A DNA stretch of 40,876 nucleotides from assembly GCA_028278505.1 (NCBI GenBank), contig JANQEG010000046.1, positions 1 through 40,876 on the forward strand, written 5' to 3'. The stretch's first letter is position 1; every line of letters begins with the position of its first letter. The DNA comes from Rhodobiaceae bacterium (GTDB taxonomy: Bacteria > Pseudomonadota > Alphaproteobacteria > Rhizobiales > JAKPQE01). The translations under genes were made by a program, and so were the position numbers. Shown here one piece after another: positions 17,195-25,866 of the stretch. The notes below the pieces were generated by a model. The model worked only from the letters and a program-made list of their open reading frames with translations. It searched no databases and was not told the DNA's origin.

Positions 17195-17252
17195 GTTCAC
17201 TTATTGACAGGAAGCTGTTTTGGCGGCATTTAAGTGAACATTGGTCACTTAA
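17195..17252 (+). promoter_or_regulatory. Putative TetR operator and promoter of the molybdenum hydroxylase genes
   Basis: A perfect palindrome TTAAGTGA-N7-TCACTTAA spans 17230-17252, a size typical of TetR-family operators. A third matching half-site, GTTCACTTA, lies at 17195-17203, directly abutting a consensus -35 box TTGACA (17204-17209). The palindrome falls where the -10 region and start point would be, so a bound repressor would block the rightward promoter. Confidence 0.6.
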
Positions 17253-17275
17253 ATGCACTTTCGAGCGAGGCGATG

Positions 17276-17728
17276 ATGAAGCTGACGGTAAACGGCGAAA
17301 CGATGCAGGTGACGGCCGATCCGGAAATGCCGCTGTTGTGGGTTCTGCGCGACCTGCTCGACATCAAGGGGCCGAAATTCGGCTGCGGCGTCGGCGCCTG
17401 CGGTGCCTGCACGGTGCTGATCGACGGCGAGCCGATGCAGTCCTGCTCGATCGGCATCGGCGATGTCGAAGGCGCGGTCACCACGATCGAGGGCCTCGCC
17501 GACGGCGAGACGCTGCATCCGGTCCAGCAGGCGTGGATCGATCATCAGGTGCCGCAATGCGGCTATTGCCAGGCCGGGCAGATCATGGCTGCGGCGGCGC
17601 TGCTCGAAGCGACGCCAAACCCGACCGATGAGGAAATCGACGAAGCAATCACCAATCTCTGCCGCTGCGGCACCTATCCGAGAATCCGAGCCGCCATCCG
17701 CCAGGCGGCCCGGCAGCAGGGAGCGTAA
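17276..17728 (+). CDS. Molybdenum hydroxylase, [2Fe-2S] small subunit (IorA/CoxS type)
   Basis: A 150-residue iron-sulfur subunit of the xanthine oxidase family. The plant-ferredoxin-like cluster is bound by Cys37, Cys42, Cys45 and Cys57 ([14 protein letters not shown]...QSC). The second, helical-domain cluster is bound by Cys95, Cys98, Cys129 and Cys131 (CGYCQAGQ...CRCGTY). It transfers electrons from the molybdopterin subunit encoded next. The best start is the ATG at 17276, which is well spaced from GCGAGG; an ATG one codon earlier and a GTG at 17234 inside the operator are alternatives. The stop is 4 bases before the large subunit start, so the two are cotranscribed. Confidence 0.94.
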   Translation: MKLTVNGETMQVTADPEMPLLWVLRDLLDIKGPKFGCGVGACGACTVLIDGEPMQSCSIGIGDVEGAVTTIEGLADGETLHPVQQAWIDHQVPQCGYCQAGQIMAAAALLEATPNPTDEEIDEAITNLCRCGTYPRIRAAIRQAARQQGA

Positions 17729-17732
17729 GGCG

Positions 17733-20015
17733 ATGGGACGGGCACTGAAATACACCCGCCGCGCCTTTCTCGGCCTTGCGGCGATCGGCGCCGGCGGTCT
17801 CGCTGTCGGCTATTACTATTATCGCAGGCCCTATCCCAATCCGCTGCCGGCGACGGCCGCGGACGGCGAAGCGGTCTTCAACCCTTACGTCAAGATTTCC
17901 GCCGCCGGCGCCATCACCCTGATTGCGCCGCGCGCCGAGATGGGCCAGGGCGTGCAGACGACCCTTGCCGCGCTCGTTGCCGAAGAACTCGACGTGTCGC
18001 TCGATCAGGTGGCCGTCGAACATGGGCCCGCGTCGAGCGCCTATTACAATGCGGCGATGCTGGCCGAAGGCGGCCCCTTCCCCGTCTTCGACGACAGCTT
18101 CATGGCCGAAATGGCGCGCGGAGCGATGGGCGTGGTCTCAAAATTCCTCGGGCTGCAGGTCACCGGCGGCTCGTCGGCGATGGTCGACGGGTTCGAGAAG
18201 ATGCGCGTGGCCGGTGCTGCGGCGCGCCATGTGCTGGTCCAAGCGGCGGCCGAGAAATGGGGCGTTGCGGCCGCGGGGCTGACCACCGCCGACGGGGTGA
18301 TCACCAATCCCGCCACCGGCGCCACACTCGGCTATGGTGATGTGGCCGCGGCCGCGGCCGCGCTTGACCCGCCTTCCTCACCGGACTTGCGGCCACGCGA
18401 AGCGTGGAAACTTCTCGGCAAGCCGCAATCCCGCGTCGAGATCCGCGAAAAGGTGACCGGCGGGCGCATCTTCGCCATCGATGTCAGCCTTCCCGACATG
18501 CTCTACGGCACGGTGAAGATGTCGCCCCGTTTCGGCGCCGGACCGGTCTCCGTCGACACGGCTGCGGCGCTCGCAATACCCGGCGTTGTCGATATCGTCG
18601 AACTCGACACGGCGACCGGCAAGGGCTTCGGCATCGTCGCCGAAAACACCTGGGCGGCGTTCAAGGGCGCCGAGGCGCTGGACGTGGAGTGGGGCGAAGC
18701 GCCCTATCCGGCCGATTCGGCCACCATCAGAAAGGTTCTGGACGCGGCGCTCGACGCCGAACCCAGCTTCGAAATGGGCAGTGTCGGCGATGTCGAGGCG
18801 GCGTTCGCCGATGCACCGGCCGAGGAGGTTATCGAGGCGACCTACGATGCCCCCTATCTCGCCCATGCCACCATGGAGCCGATGACCGCCGCGGCCCGTT
18901 TCAATGCCGGAAAGCTGGAGATCTGGACCGGAACGCAAGCGCCCGGCATCGTCCAGATGGCCTGCGCCTCGCTGCTCGGGATCGAGAGCGAAGACGTGAC
19001 CGTCACCACCACCCATTTGGGCGGCGGTTTCGGACGCCGCTCGGAGGTGGATTTCACCCTTTACGCGGCGGCGATTGCGGCCAGGACGAACGGCCGCCCG
19101 GTCAAGGTGACCTGGACCCGCGAGGAGGACATCCGCCACGACGCCTATCGGCCGATCGCCCGCGGCCGGTTCTGCGCCCGCGTCACGCCCGGAACGGGCC
19201 TCACCGCGCTCGACATGAAGATCGCCTCGCCGTCGCCGATCAAGAGCGTCTTGGGACGGACCTTCCCGGACCTGAGCCCGGCCAGTGACGACAAATCGGT
19301 GCTCGACGGCGCCTTCAACCAGCCGGTTACGATCGCCAACAGCCGCTATCAGGCTGCCGTCGCCGATCTGTCCATACCGACCGGCTTCTGGCGGTCGGTC
19401 GGCAATTCCTTCAACGGCTTCTTCCACGAATGCTTCCTCGACGAGGCGGCGGAAAAGGCCGGGCAGGACCCGCTCGATTTCAGGCTGTCCCTGATGGGCG
19501 ACGACCGGTTCCGGCCGGCGCGGGAAGCCTTGAAGGCGGTCGCCGACATGGCCGGCTGGGGCACGCCACGCGCGGCCGGTCGAGGAATCGGCATCGCCCA
19601 TGTGCTCTCTTTCGGCACCTGGGTCGCGCAAGTCGTCGAGGTCGAAATCGTCGACGATACGGTCCGCATCGACAAGGTCTGGTGCGCCGCCGATCCGGGC
19701 CTCGTGCTCGATCCGGAGATTTTCGAGGCGCAGATGGTGTCCGGCATCGTCTACGGACTGAGCCAGGCGATCGGCCAGGAAATCACCTTCGAAGACGGCA
19801 TGGTCGTTGAGGAGAATTTCCCCGACTTCCCGCTCATGACGCTGGCGCAATGCCCGAAGATCGAGGTGGCGCTGTTGGAGAATTCGCCGCGCATGGGCGG
19901 CGCCGGCGAACCCGGAACGCCGCCGGCGGCACCCGCGCTCGCCAATGCGATCCATGCGGCGACGGGCAAGCGTATCCGCCGCCTGCCGCTGAGCCACGAG
20001 ATCGCGTTCGTCTGA
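17733..20015 (+). CDS. Molybdenum hydroxylase, molybdopterin-binding large subunit (IorB type)
   Basis: A 760-residue molybdopterin cytosine dinucleotide subunit of the isoquinoline 1-oxidoreductase/aldehyde dehydrogenase type. The N-terminus carries a twin-arginine signal (TRRAFLGLAAIGAGG), so the folded heterodimer is probably exported to the periplasm. Cofactor motifs are visible: EMGQGVQTTLAALVAEEL near residue 70, GGGFGRR (about 430) and the C-terminal GGAGEPGTPP with the catalytic Glu726. There is no FAD subunit, as is usual for this type, so electrons likely pass to a cytochrome or quinone. The substrate is unknown; aldehydes or N-heterocycles are the possible classes. No MCD-inserting chaperone gene is adjacent. 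Probably repressed by the divergent TetR protein. Confidence 0.92.
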   Translation: MGRALKYTRRAFLGLAAIGAGGLAVGYYYYRRPYPNPLPATAADGEAVFNPYVKISAAGAITLIAPRAEMGQGVQTTLAALVAEELDVSLDQVAVEHGPASSAYYNAAMLAEGGPFPVFDDSFMAEMARGAMGVVSKFLGLQVTGGSSAMVDGFEKMRVAGAAARHVLVQAAAEKWGVAAAGLTTADGVITNPATGATLGYGDVAAAAAALDPPSSPDLRPREAWKLLGKPQSRVEIREKVTGGRIFAIDVSLPDMLYGTVKMSPRFGAGPVSVDTAAALAIPGVVDIVELDTATGKGFGIVAENTWAAFKGAEALDVEWGEAPYPADSATIRKVLDAALDAEPSFEMGSVGDVEAAFADAPAEEVIEATYDAPYLAHATMEPMTAAARFNAGKLEIWTGTQAPGIVQMACASLLGIESEDVTVTTTHLGGGFGRRSEVDFTLYAAAIAARTNGRPVKVTWTREEDIRHDAYRPIARGRFCARVTPGTGLTALDMKIASPSPIKSVLGRTFPDLSPASDDKSVLDGAFNQPVTIANSRYQAAVADLSIPTGFWRSVGNSFNGFFHECFLDEAAEKAGQDPLDFRLSLMGDDRFRPAREALKAVADMAGWGTPRAAGRGIGIAHVLSFGTWVAQVVEVEIVDDTVRIDKVWCAADPGLVLDPEIFEAQMVSGIVYGLSQAIGQEITFEDGMVVEENFPDFPLMTLAQCPKIEVALLENSPRMGGAGEPGTPPAAPALANAIHAATGKRIRRLPLSHEIAFV

Positions 20016-20122
20016 CGACGACCGGACGGCAACGGCCAAGCGCAATCGTCGTTCGGACGATTGCCGCGGATTGCTGGCTTGGATAGGGTCTCCCGATTCA
20101 ACCGATTGAGGAGGCCGCCCGC

Positions 20123-21430
20123 GTGAGCGCCGCCGACGCCCGAACTCTGGCGCTTGCGCGCCAGCTCATGACCCATGCCCATGAGCGCCTCGCCCTCGAT
20201 TTCGCCATCGAACTCTGGGACGGCTCCAGGATCGCCGACGACCGGGACAGCGACGGCCTGCGCCTCGTCATCGCCGATGCGGGCGTGCTGCCGAGCCTCA
20301 TCCGCCGGCCCAAGCTCGACACCCTGATCAGGCTCTATGCCGCCGGGCGGCTCGACATAAGCGGCGGCACGCTGTTCGACCTCGCCGAACGCCGCCCCAA
20401 GGTGAAGACCAAGAAGCTCTTGAAATCGCTGGACCCGAAACTGCTCTTGAAGGCCGGTCTCGGACTGGCGGCAAAGCCGGGCGCACCGGCCGATATCGGC
20501 AAGGGCGAAGGCGTCGCCGCCCATTCCGGTTCGTCGAAGAGCGATATCGAACACCATTACGATGTCTCAAACGCCTTCTACGAACTCTTTCTCGACACCG
20601 AAATGCTTTACACCTGCGCCTATTTTCCGCGCTGGGACGCAACCCTTGAAGAGGCGCAGATCGCCAAGATCGACCATGTCTGCCGCAAGCTGCGGCTTGA
20701 GCCCGGCGACCGCGTGCTCGACATGGGCTGCGGCTGGGGCGCGTTTTCCTGCCATGCGGCCAGGAATTACGGGGTGACGGTGCACGGTGTGACCCTGTCG
20801 GAACAGCAATATCTCTACGGCCGCGACAAGGTCGCCCGGCTCGGCCTGGACGGGCGGGTGCGGATCGAACACGGCTCCTATGAAGATGTCGAAGGCAGCT
20901 TCGACAAGATCGCCGCCATCGGCCTTTTTGAGCATATCGGCTTTGTCAATCACGAGACCTATTTCCGCAAGGTGCACGGGCTCCTGCGCGAGCGCGGCCT
21001 TTTCCTCCACCACGCCATCACCCGCCGCGGCAAGCGCACCGACAAGGCGTTTCACCGCAAGCGGCCCGAATACCGTTCGCTCGTCCGCTACATCTTCCCC
21101 GGCGGCGAGGTCGACTATATCGGCAACACGGCCCGCATGTTCGAGGCCTTCGGCTTCGAGGTGCACGACATCGAAGCTTTACGCGAACACTACGCGCTGA
21201 CGACGCGGATCTGGGCGGAACGGCTGATGGCGAACAGGGACGCGGCCATCGCCGAAGTGGGGCCGGAACGCTACCGGCTCTGGGTCGCCTATCTGATCGG
21301 CGTTTCGCTCGGCTTCACCCGCGGCACGATCGGGCTGTTCCAGACCCTTGTCTCCAAGCGCAACAGGGGCGCCTCCGGCCTGCCGCCGACCCGGGCCGAT
21401 ATCTATGCGGACCGACCGGACCACGAGTAA
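20123..21430 (+). CDS. cfa: Cyclopropane-fatty-acyl-phospholipid synthase family protein
   Basis: A 435-residue SAM-dependent enzyme that adds a methylene group across double bonds of membrane phospholipid acyl chains. Signatures are HYDVSNAFYELFLD (145-158), CAYFPRWDATLEEAQ (about 165-179), the SAM site LDMGCGWGAF (199-208), GVTLSEQQ and the later EHIGFVNHETYFRKVHGLL. The extra N-terminal domain (about 1-125) is the usual lipid-binding part. The start is a GTG preceded by GAGGAGG. The length is slightly above that of E. coli Cfa. It sits 107 bases after the molybdenum hydroxylase genes on the same strand, perhaps with its own promoter. Confidence 0.9.
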   Translation: MSAADARTLALARQLMTHAHERLALDFAIELWDGSRIADDRDSDGLRLVIADAGVLPSLIRRPKLDTLIRLYAAGRLDISGGTLFDLAERRPKVKTKKLLKSLDPKLLLKAGLGLAAKPGAPADIGKGEGVAAHSGSSKSDIEHHYDVSNAFYELFLDTEMLYTCAYFPRWDATLEEAQIAKIDHVCRKLRLEPGDRVLDMGCGWGAFSCHAARNYGVTVHGVTLSEQQYLYGRDKVARLGLDGRVRIEHGSYEDVEGSFDKIAAIGLFEHIGFVNHETYFRKVHGLLRERGLFLHHAITRRGKRTDKAFHRKRPEYRSLVRYIFPGGEVDYIGNTARMFEAFGFEVHDIEALREHYALTTRIWAERLMANRDAAIAEVGPERYRLWVAYLIGVSLGFTRGTIGLFQTLVSKRNRGASGLPPTRADIYADRPDHE

Positions 21431-21536
21431 CGCTTGACGCCTTAACCGCACTTTCACCGCAATTCCGCACCATCCAAGGTCGTCGACCGGCAATCATGAT
21501 GTACACGCCCGCGAACGACGGAACAGAGGGCCGAAA

Positions 21537-22595
21537 ATGCGCGTATTCGGATCGATCGCCCGGCTGGCGATTCTGATATCGGCGATTCTGGCCGGCCCGC
21601 TCACCGCCGCGGCAGAAACCGCACCGGCTGCAGCCGCCTGCGGCGGCAGCGACATCCTCGCCGAACTGAAGCATTCCGATCCCGATGATTTTTCCGCCAT
21701 AACAGCCGAGGCCGAAAGCGAGGCCAACCACACCGGCCTGTTCTGGCGTATCGACGGCGCCGGCACTGCGCCCTCCTATCTCTTCGGCACCATGCACCTC
21801 TCCGATCCGCGGCTCGTGGAATTTCCGGCGCCGCTGCGCCAAGCCCTCGATGGGGCGCGGGTCATCGCCGTCGAAGTGGCGGAAATCGCTGCGACCGACG
21901 AGGCGGCGATGATGTCCGGCTTCATGAAGAATATCGGGCTGTTGCTGCTCGGGCCCAAAGGCGTGCTCGACGACTATCTGAGCGAGGCCGAGATGGCCGC
22001 GCTCGGCGCCGCCACCGAGAACTACGGCCTGCCGTTGAGCGTCGCCCGCTCGTTGCAGCCGTGGATGGTCGCCACCTTTCTGGCGCTGCCCCTGTGCGAG
22101 CTGCACCTGCAGCAGAACGGCCATCCGGCGCTCGATTCCGTCGTTGCCGCCCATGCGATCAATGCCGGCGCCGAACTTGTCGGTTTGGAGACGATCGACG
22201 AGCAGATCGCGGCGATGAATTCGCTCGATTTCGGCTATCAGATCGCCTATCTGCGCGCCGGCATCGAACTGTTCGACCGCGTCGACGACATCCACGAGAC
22301 CATGGTGCAGCTTTATCTCGACGAACGCGTCGCCATGGTCGTGCCGCTCTCCTTCCACTTGGTCAGCGATCCCGCGATCCGCGACGGCTACGCGGATTTT
22401 CAGGATAAGCTCGTCGACCGCCGCAACCGGCTGATGTTTGAGCGCGCCCTGCCGCATGTGCACACCGGCGGCACCGTCATCGCCGTCGGCGCCCTGCACC
22501 TGCCCGGCGAGACCGGGCTGATCGAGCTTTTTCGGAAACAGGGCCTGACGGTGACCCGGATCGATTTGTCGACCGCCCAGCCAAAGGAGCGTTGA
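21537..22595 (+). CDS. TraB/GumN family protein
   Basis: A 352-residue exported protein of the TraB/PrgY/GumN family. The N-terminus is a Sec signal peptide (LAILISAILAGPLTAAAET, cleavage probably near residue 27). The two family GxxH motifs are present: LFGTMHLSD early and AVGALHLPGE near the C-terminus. A conserved Glu follows the first in AVEVAEIAATDE. These residues led others to propose a metalloprotease fold related to EreA/ChaN; no biochemical role is established for bacterial GumN homologues. The gene is monocistronic as far as can be seen and is followed by a repeat-containing spacer. Confidence 0.88.
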   Translation: MRVFGSIARLAILISAILAGPLTAAAETAPAAAACGGSDILAELKHSDPDDFSAITAEAESEANHTGLFWRIDGAGTAPSYLFGTMHLSDPRLVEFPAPLRQALDGARVIAVEVAEIAATDEAAMMSGFMKNIGLLLLGPKGVLDDYLSEAEMAALGAATENYGLPLSVARSLQPWMVATFLALPLCELHLQQNGHPALDSVVAAHAINAGAELVGLETIDEQIAAMNSLDFGYQIAYLRAGIELFDRVDDIHETMVQLYLDERVAMVVPLSFHLVSDPAIRDGYADFQDKLVDRRNRLMFERALPHVHTGGTVIAVGALHLPGETGLIELFRKQGLTVTRIDLSTAQPKER

Positions 22596-22670
22596 TGCCG
22601 GCCGCTATGATGGGCTTTTGCCAGGCGTAAAAATTATCGACCCAATTTATACGGTCGGAAATCTATCGGT

Positions 22671-22790
22671 TCGTCATTGCGAGCGAACGCCAGTGAGCGC
22701 GGCAATCCAGGCTGAGCAAAGGGCGCTGGGCTGCTGTGCGCAGAACCGGCGGTTCTTGGTGGCGCTTGCGCATTATGCCAGGCGCAGAAA
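22671..22790. repeat. Intergenic palindromic repeat of the TCATTGCGAGC type
   Basis: The segment starts CGTCATTGCGAGCGAACGCC and has an imperfect complementary arm GCGCGGCAATCCAG shortly after; CGGCGGTTCTTG... farther right adds another small hairpin (AACCGGCGGTT, about 22745-22755). It lies in the spacer between convergent genes and codes for nothing visible. Its ends resemble, but do not equal, those of the repeats at 1124 and 31505. Confidence 0.45.
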
Positions 22791-22844
22791 CCCGACCGAA
22801 TTTGCCGGCTAATTGAATACGCGAAAGCCTCGATTTGGACGGCG

Positions 22845-24779
22845 TCACGCCAGCGGCTTCGCCATCACCGTCCAGTCGATGTCGGCGTCGAGCAGATCGT
22901 CGCGCCGGGTCTCGTCGCACAGGACCGAAAACCCGCGCGCGGCAAGAAATTTCTGCGCCCGGTGATTGGCGGCGAGCAATTCGGCCGTGAGCGTTGTGCA
23001 ACCGGCTGACCGCGCACCTGCCTCGAGCGCGGTGACGAGCGCGGTGCCGACGCCGCGGCGCCAGGCCGAAGGCTCGACCCAGAGTTCGGAAAGCGCGCAC
23101 GGCTCGTCCGTTGCCGCAGCAAAGCCGACCGGCGTGCCGCCGAGCGTGGCGACGACGATCTTGTCGCCCAGCGCCGCAATCATCGCGTCCTGGGGCTTGT
23201 CGTCGCGCACGATCCGCCACGCCTTGCCCGGCAGATGCCCGCCGATCGCCGCCTGCCAGGCGAACAGATAGATCCGCGACAAGACGGCCGCATCCTCCGG
23301 CAACGCCGGCCGCACCGCGATCGTCGGATGGTCGGCGCGATGCCCGGGCGTCGCCGCCACCACCATGCTCGGCGCCGGCACGTCGTTCTCGTGATCGAGC
23401 GCATCCTCGCGCACATGGCGCTCGGTGCGCTCGCGCATGGTCACCAGTTCCTCCGCCGCGGTCGGGTGCACGGCGATCGTGCGGTCGAAATCCGCCTTGG
23501 TCGCGCCCATGCCGATGGCGACGCCGGCAAGCTGGATCATCTCGCCCGCATCCGGTCCCATGATATGGCAGCCGACGACCCGGTCGCTCTCGCCGTCGAC
23601 GATAAGCTTCATCAGCATCTTCTCGCCGCGCCCCGACAAGGTGCCCTTCATTGGCCGGAAGCTCGCCCGGTAGATGTCGGTGACCCGGCACATCTCGCGC
23701 GCCTGCATCTCCGTCAGTCCCACCGTGCCGAGTTCGGGCTGGGAGAACACCGCGGTCGGGATCAGCGAATGGTCGACCGCCGTCGGATTGTCGTTGAACA
23801 CCGTCTCGGCGAACGCCGCGCCCTCGCGGATCGCCACCGGCGTCAGATTGACCCGATGCGTGACATCGCCGACGGCGAAGATGTTGGGAACGGAAGAGCG
23901 CGAATAGGCATCGACGACGACATGACCGTTCCAGCCCAGTTCGACGCCGGTGCGCTCCAGATCGAGGCCGATGGTGTTCGGCAGCCGGCCGGTGGCGAAC
24001 ATGATCTGGTCGACATTGACAAGCGTGCCGTCGTCGAGTTCGCCTTCGAGCCCGTCGCCGCATTCGTCGATACGGGTGAACACGCGGTTGGTGACGATCG
24101 AGACCCCCTTCGCCGCCATTTCCTCGTGCAGCGCCTGGCGCAGATCGTCGTCGAAGCCGCGCAGGATTTCCGGGCCGCGATAAATGAGCGTCGTCTCCGC
24201 GCCGAGCCCGTTGAAGATGCCGGCGAATTCGACGGCGATATAGCCGCCGCCGACGATCGCCACCCGCTCCGGCTTCTCCTCCAGGTGAAACGCTTCGTTG
24301 GAGGAGATCGCGTGTTCGATGCCCTTGACCCGATCGTCGAAGGCCGGCCGGCCGCCGGTGGCAATGAGGATGTAATCGGCCGTGACGTCGCGCCCCTCGG
24401 CGACCAGGTGGACGGTGTGGGCGTCGCGCAGCACCGCCCGCGAGGCAATGATCTCGACGCCGGAATTCTGCAGATTGCGGCTGTAGATCGCCTCGAGACG
24501 GGCGATCTCGGCATCCTTGTTGGCGATCAGCGTCGCCCAGTCGAAACGGGCCTCGCCGACGCTCCAGCCGAACCCCGCGGCATCCTCAAACTCCTCGGCG
24601 AACCGGGAGGCGTAGACCAGCAGCTTTTTCGGCACGCAGCCGCGGATGACGCAGGTGCCGCCGACCCGGTATTCCTCGGCGATCGCCACCCGCGCGCCAT
24701 AGCCGGCCGACATCCTTGCTGCGCGCACGCCGCCGGAGCCGGCACCGATGACGAAGAGATCATAGTCGTACCGGCTCAT
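22845..24779 (-). CDS. gor: Glutathione reductase fused to a C-terminal GNAT acetyltransferase
   Basis: One uninterrupted frame of 644 residues. Residues 1 to about 462 are a complete glutathione reductase: FAD site GAGSGGVRAAR, the redox pair Cys43/Cys48 in GGTCVIRGCVPKK, NADPH site VGGGYIAVEFAG (about 176-187) with arginines in YRG and LRGFD, the second FAD motif FAVGDVT (301-307), and catalytic His438 in HPTAAEE. After a linker (about 463-485) comes a GNAT N-acetyltransferase domain (486-644) with the acetyl-CoA loop RRGVGTALV (574-582) and ELLAANHRAQKFLAARGF. Gor normally ends near residue 462, so the GNAT domain is an extra C-terminal module of about 160 residues. It reduces oxidised glutathione; the acetylation target is unknown. 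It follows a VOC gene after 125 bases. Confidence 0.93.
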   Translation of the reverse strand: MSRYDYDLFVIGAGSGGVRAARMSAGYGARVAIAEEYRVGGTCVIRGCVPKKLLVYASRFAEEFEDAAGFGWSVGEARFDWATLIANKDAEIARLEAIYSRNLQNSGVEIIASRAVLRDAHTVHLVAEGRDVTADYILIATGGRPAFDDRVKGIEHAISSNEAFHLEEKPERVAIVGGGYIAVEFAGIFNGLGAETTLIYRGPEILRGFDDDLRQALHEEMAAKGVSIVTNRVFTRIDECGDGLEGELDDGTLVNVDQIMFATGRLPNTIGLDLERTGVELGWNGHVVVDAYSRSSVPNIFAVGDVTHRVNLTPVAIREGAAFAETVFNDNPTAVDHSLIPTAVFSQPELGTVGLTEMQAREMCRVTDIYRASFRPMKGTLSGRGEKMLMKLIVDGESDRVVGCHIMGPDAGEMIQLAGVAIGMGATKADFDRTIAVHPTAAEELVTMRERTERHVREDALDHENDVPAPSMVVAATPGHRADHPTIAVRPALPEDAAVLSRIYLFAWQAAIGGHLPGKAWRIVRDDKPQDAMIAALGDKIVVATLGGTPVGFAAATDEPCALSELWVEPSAWRRGVGTALVTALEAGARSAGCTTLTAELLAANHRAQKFLAARGFSVLCDETRRDDLLDADIDWTVMAKPLA

Positions 24780-24904
24780 TCCCTGCTCCCGGGGTATACG
24801 GTCATACCAAGAGAATTTGATATGGACTCTTTCTAGTCAGGAAATCACGAGGAAGATCAACGAATTCCCGTCGTCTGCGAAGTCAAGTGCAAATACCGCC
24901 GGTA

Positions 24905-25303
24905 TCACCCGCCGATCGCGGCGATCAGATGCACCATGCCGGCCGGACTGCGCACCCAGAAGCCGTCGAGCTTCTCGGGCAGCGGCTCGATCGCATCGGC
25001 CCGGTCGATGCCGGCCGCCGCGAGCCGGCGGCTAGCGGCCTTGACGTCGTCGGTCTCGATCTCCAGCCACAGTTCCGGCTGCCCCAGCCCCGGCACCTGA
25101 TCGAGCCACAGCCGGATCGGGCCGAAAGTGACGATCGCCGTCATCGGATCGCGGATCTCGACGGGAAATCCGAGCACGTCCCGATAAAAGGAGAGCGTCT
25201 CGGCGTAGTGGTCGGCCGGCAGTTTCAACGCGATATTACGGCCGGCGGCGAATTTCGCGCCCGCCGTCTCGCCGGTGCCATCGGGATGCGGTTTCGACGT
25301 CAT
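24905..25303 (-). CDS. VOC superfamily (glyoxalase/bleomycin-resistance-like) protein
   Basis: A 132-residue single vicinal-oxygen-chelate module pair. It shows the usual order: a strand NIALKLPADHYAETLSFYRD (about 24-43) with VLGFPVE, then a beta segment including IRLWLDQ, and a second half with WLEIETDDVKAASRRLAAAG (about 79-98) and a final PAGMVHLIA strand. The metal-binding His and Glu residues are not all evident, so catalytic activity is uncertain. The family includes glyoxalase I, dioxygenases and drug-binding proteins; the specific role is unknown. The start is the ATG at 25303, ten bases from the DUF2059 stop, so it is in the same operon as rpiA. Confidence 0.82.
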   Translation of the reverse strand: MTSKPHPDGTGETAGAKFAAGRNIALKLPADHYAETLSFYRDVLGFPVEIRDPMTAIVTFGPIRLWLDQVPGLGQPELWLEIETDDVKAASRRLAAAGIDRADAIEPLPEKLDGFWVRSPAGMVHLIAAIGG

Positions 25304-25312
25304 CGCCACGCT

Positions 25313-25834
25313 CTAAAGGTTGTGACCCCGCTTCAGCATCTCGGCGCGGATCATGCCGATGATATCCTCGCTCATCTTGTCGCCCCAGGCGCGGACCGCG
25401 TCCAGCGTCTTCAGCGTCAACAGATCGGCGCTATCGGCCAGCTTCTTGCCGGCCGGCGTCTCGTAAAAGGCGATGATCTGCGCCAGCTCATCGGCCGTGA
25501 AGGTCTCCGCATAGGCATCGATGATCTTGGCGGTCAGGTCGATTCGGGTTTTCTTGAGCTCCTCGCCGATCTGGTCGACGACTTCCGTGATGTCCTTGGA
25601 CAGGTCCGGATTTGTGCGAATGAAGAGCGTTTTCGCATCGTCGACAATGGCCGGGATGATCTGATCGAATCCGGCATCGGCACGGATGATCTTGACCAGC
25701 TTGCCGGCCATGTCGCGGTGCTCGGCCGTGACCTGGGCCGCGGCCGGCTGAACCGCCCCCGCCAGCAGGCCGCACAAGGCGACAACCGCCATGACGGCCT
25801 GAAGCGGCTTCGCGATCTTGTTCAACATGTTCAT
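25313..25834 (-). CDS. DUF2059 domain protein, exported
   Basis: A 173-residue protein with a Sec signal peptide (KPLQAVMAVVALCGLLAGA, probable cleavage after PAAAQ or nearby) and a helical DUF2059 domain. The family core is IIDAYAETFTADELAQIIAF (about 99-118) followed by YETPAGKKLADSADLL, with the invariant F-T-x-x-E-L and FY-x-TP-x-G-K. Function is unknown; many alphaproteobacteria encode it next to gor or rpiA. In-frame ATGs exist at 25870, 25843, 25834 and 25828; I chose 25834 because it gives a compact signal peptide, though 25828 has better spacing from GGGAGAC. An ATG at 25870 overlaps the rpiA stop (ATGA), so coupling to rpiA is possible with the longer start. Confidence 0.85.
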   Translation of the reverse strand: MNMLNKIAKPLQAVMAVVALCGLLAGAVQPAAAQVTAEHRDMAGKLVKIIRADAGFDQIIPAIVDDAKTLFIRTNPDLSKDITEVVDQIGEELKKTRIDLTAKIIDAYAETFTADELAQIIAFYETPAGKKLADSADLLTLKTLDAVRAWGDKMSEDIIGMIRAEMLKRGHNL

Positions 25835-25866
25835 GTCTCCCATGTCTTGCTGCGGTCGAGCGCCGG

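Noticed and set aside
22618..22812. A 64-codon frame after the TraB gene
   Set aside because: It reads through a palindromic repeat and has no recognisable domain or ribosome-binding site.
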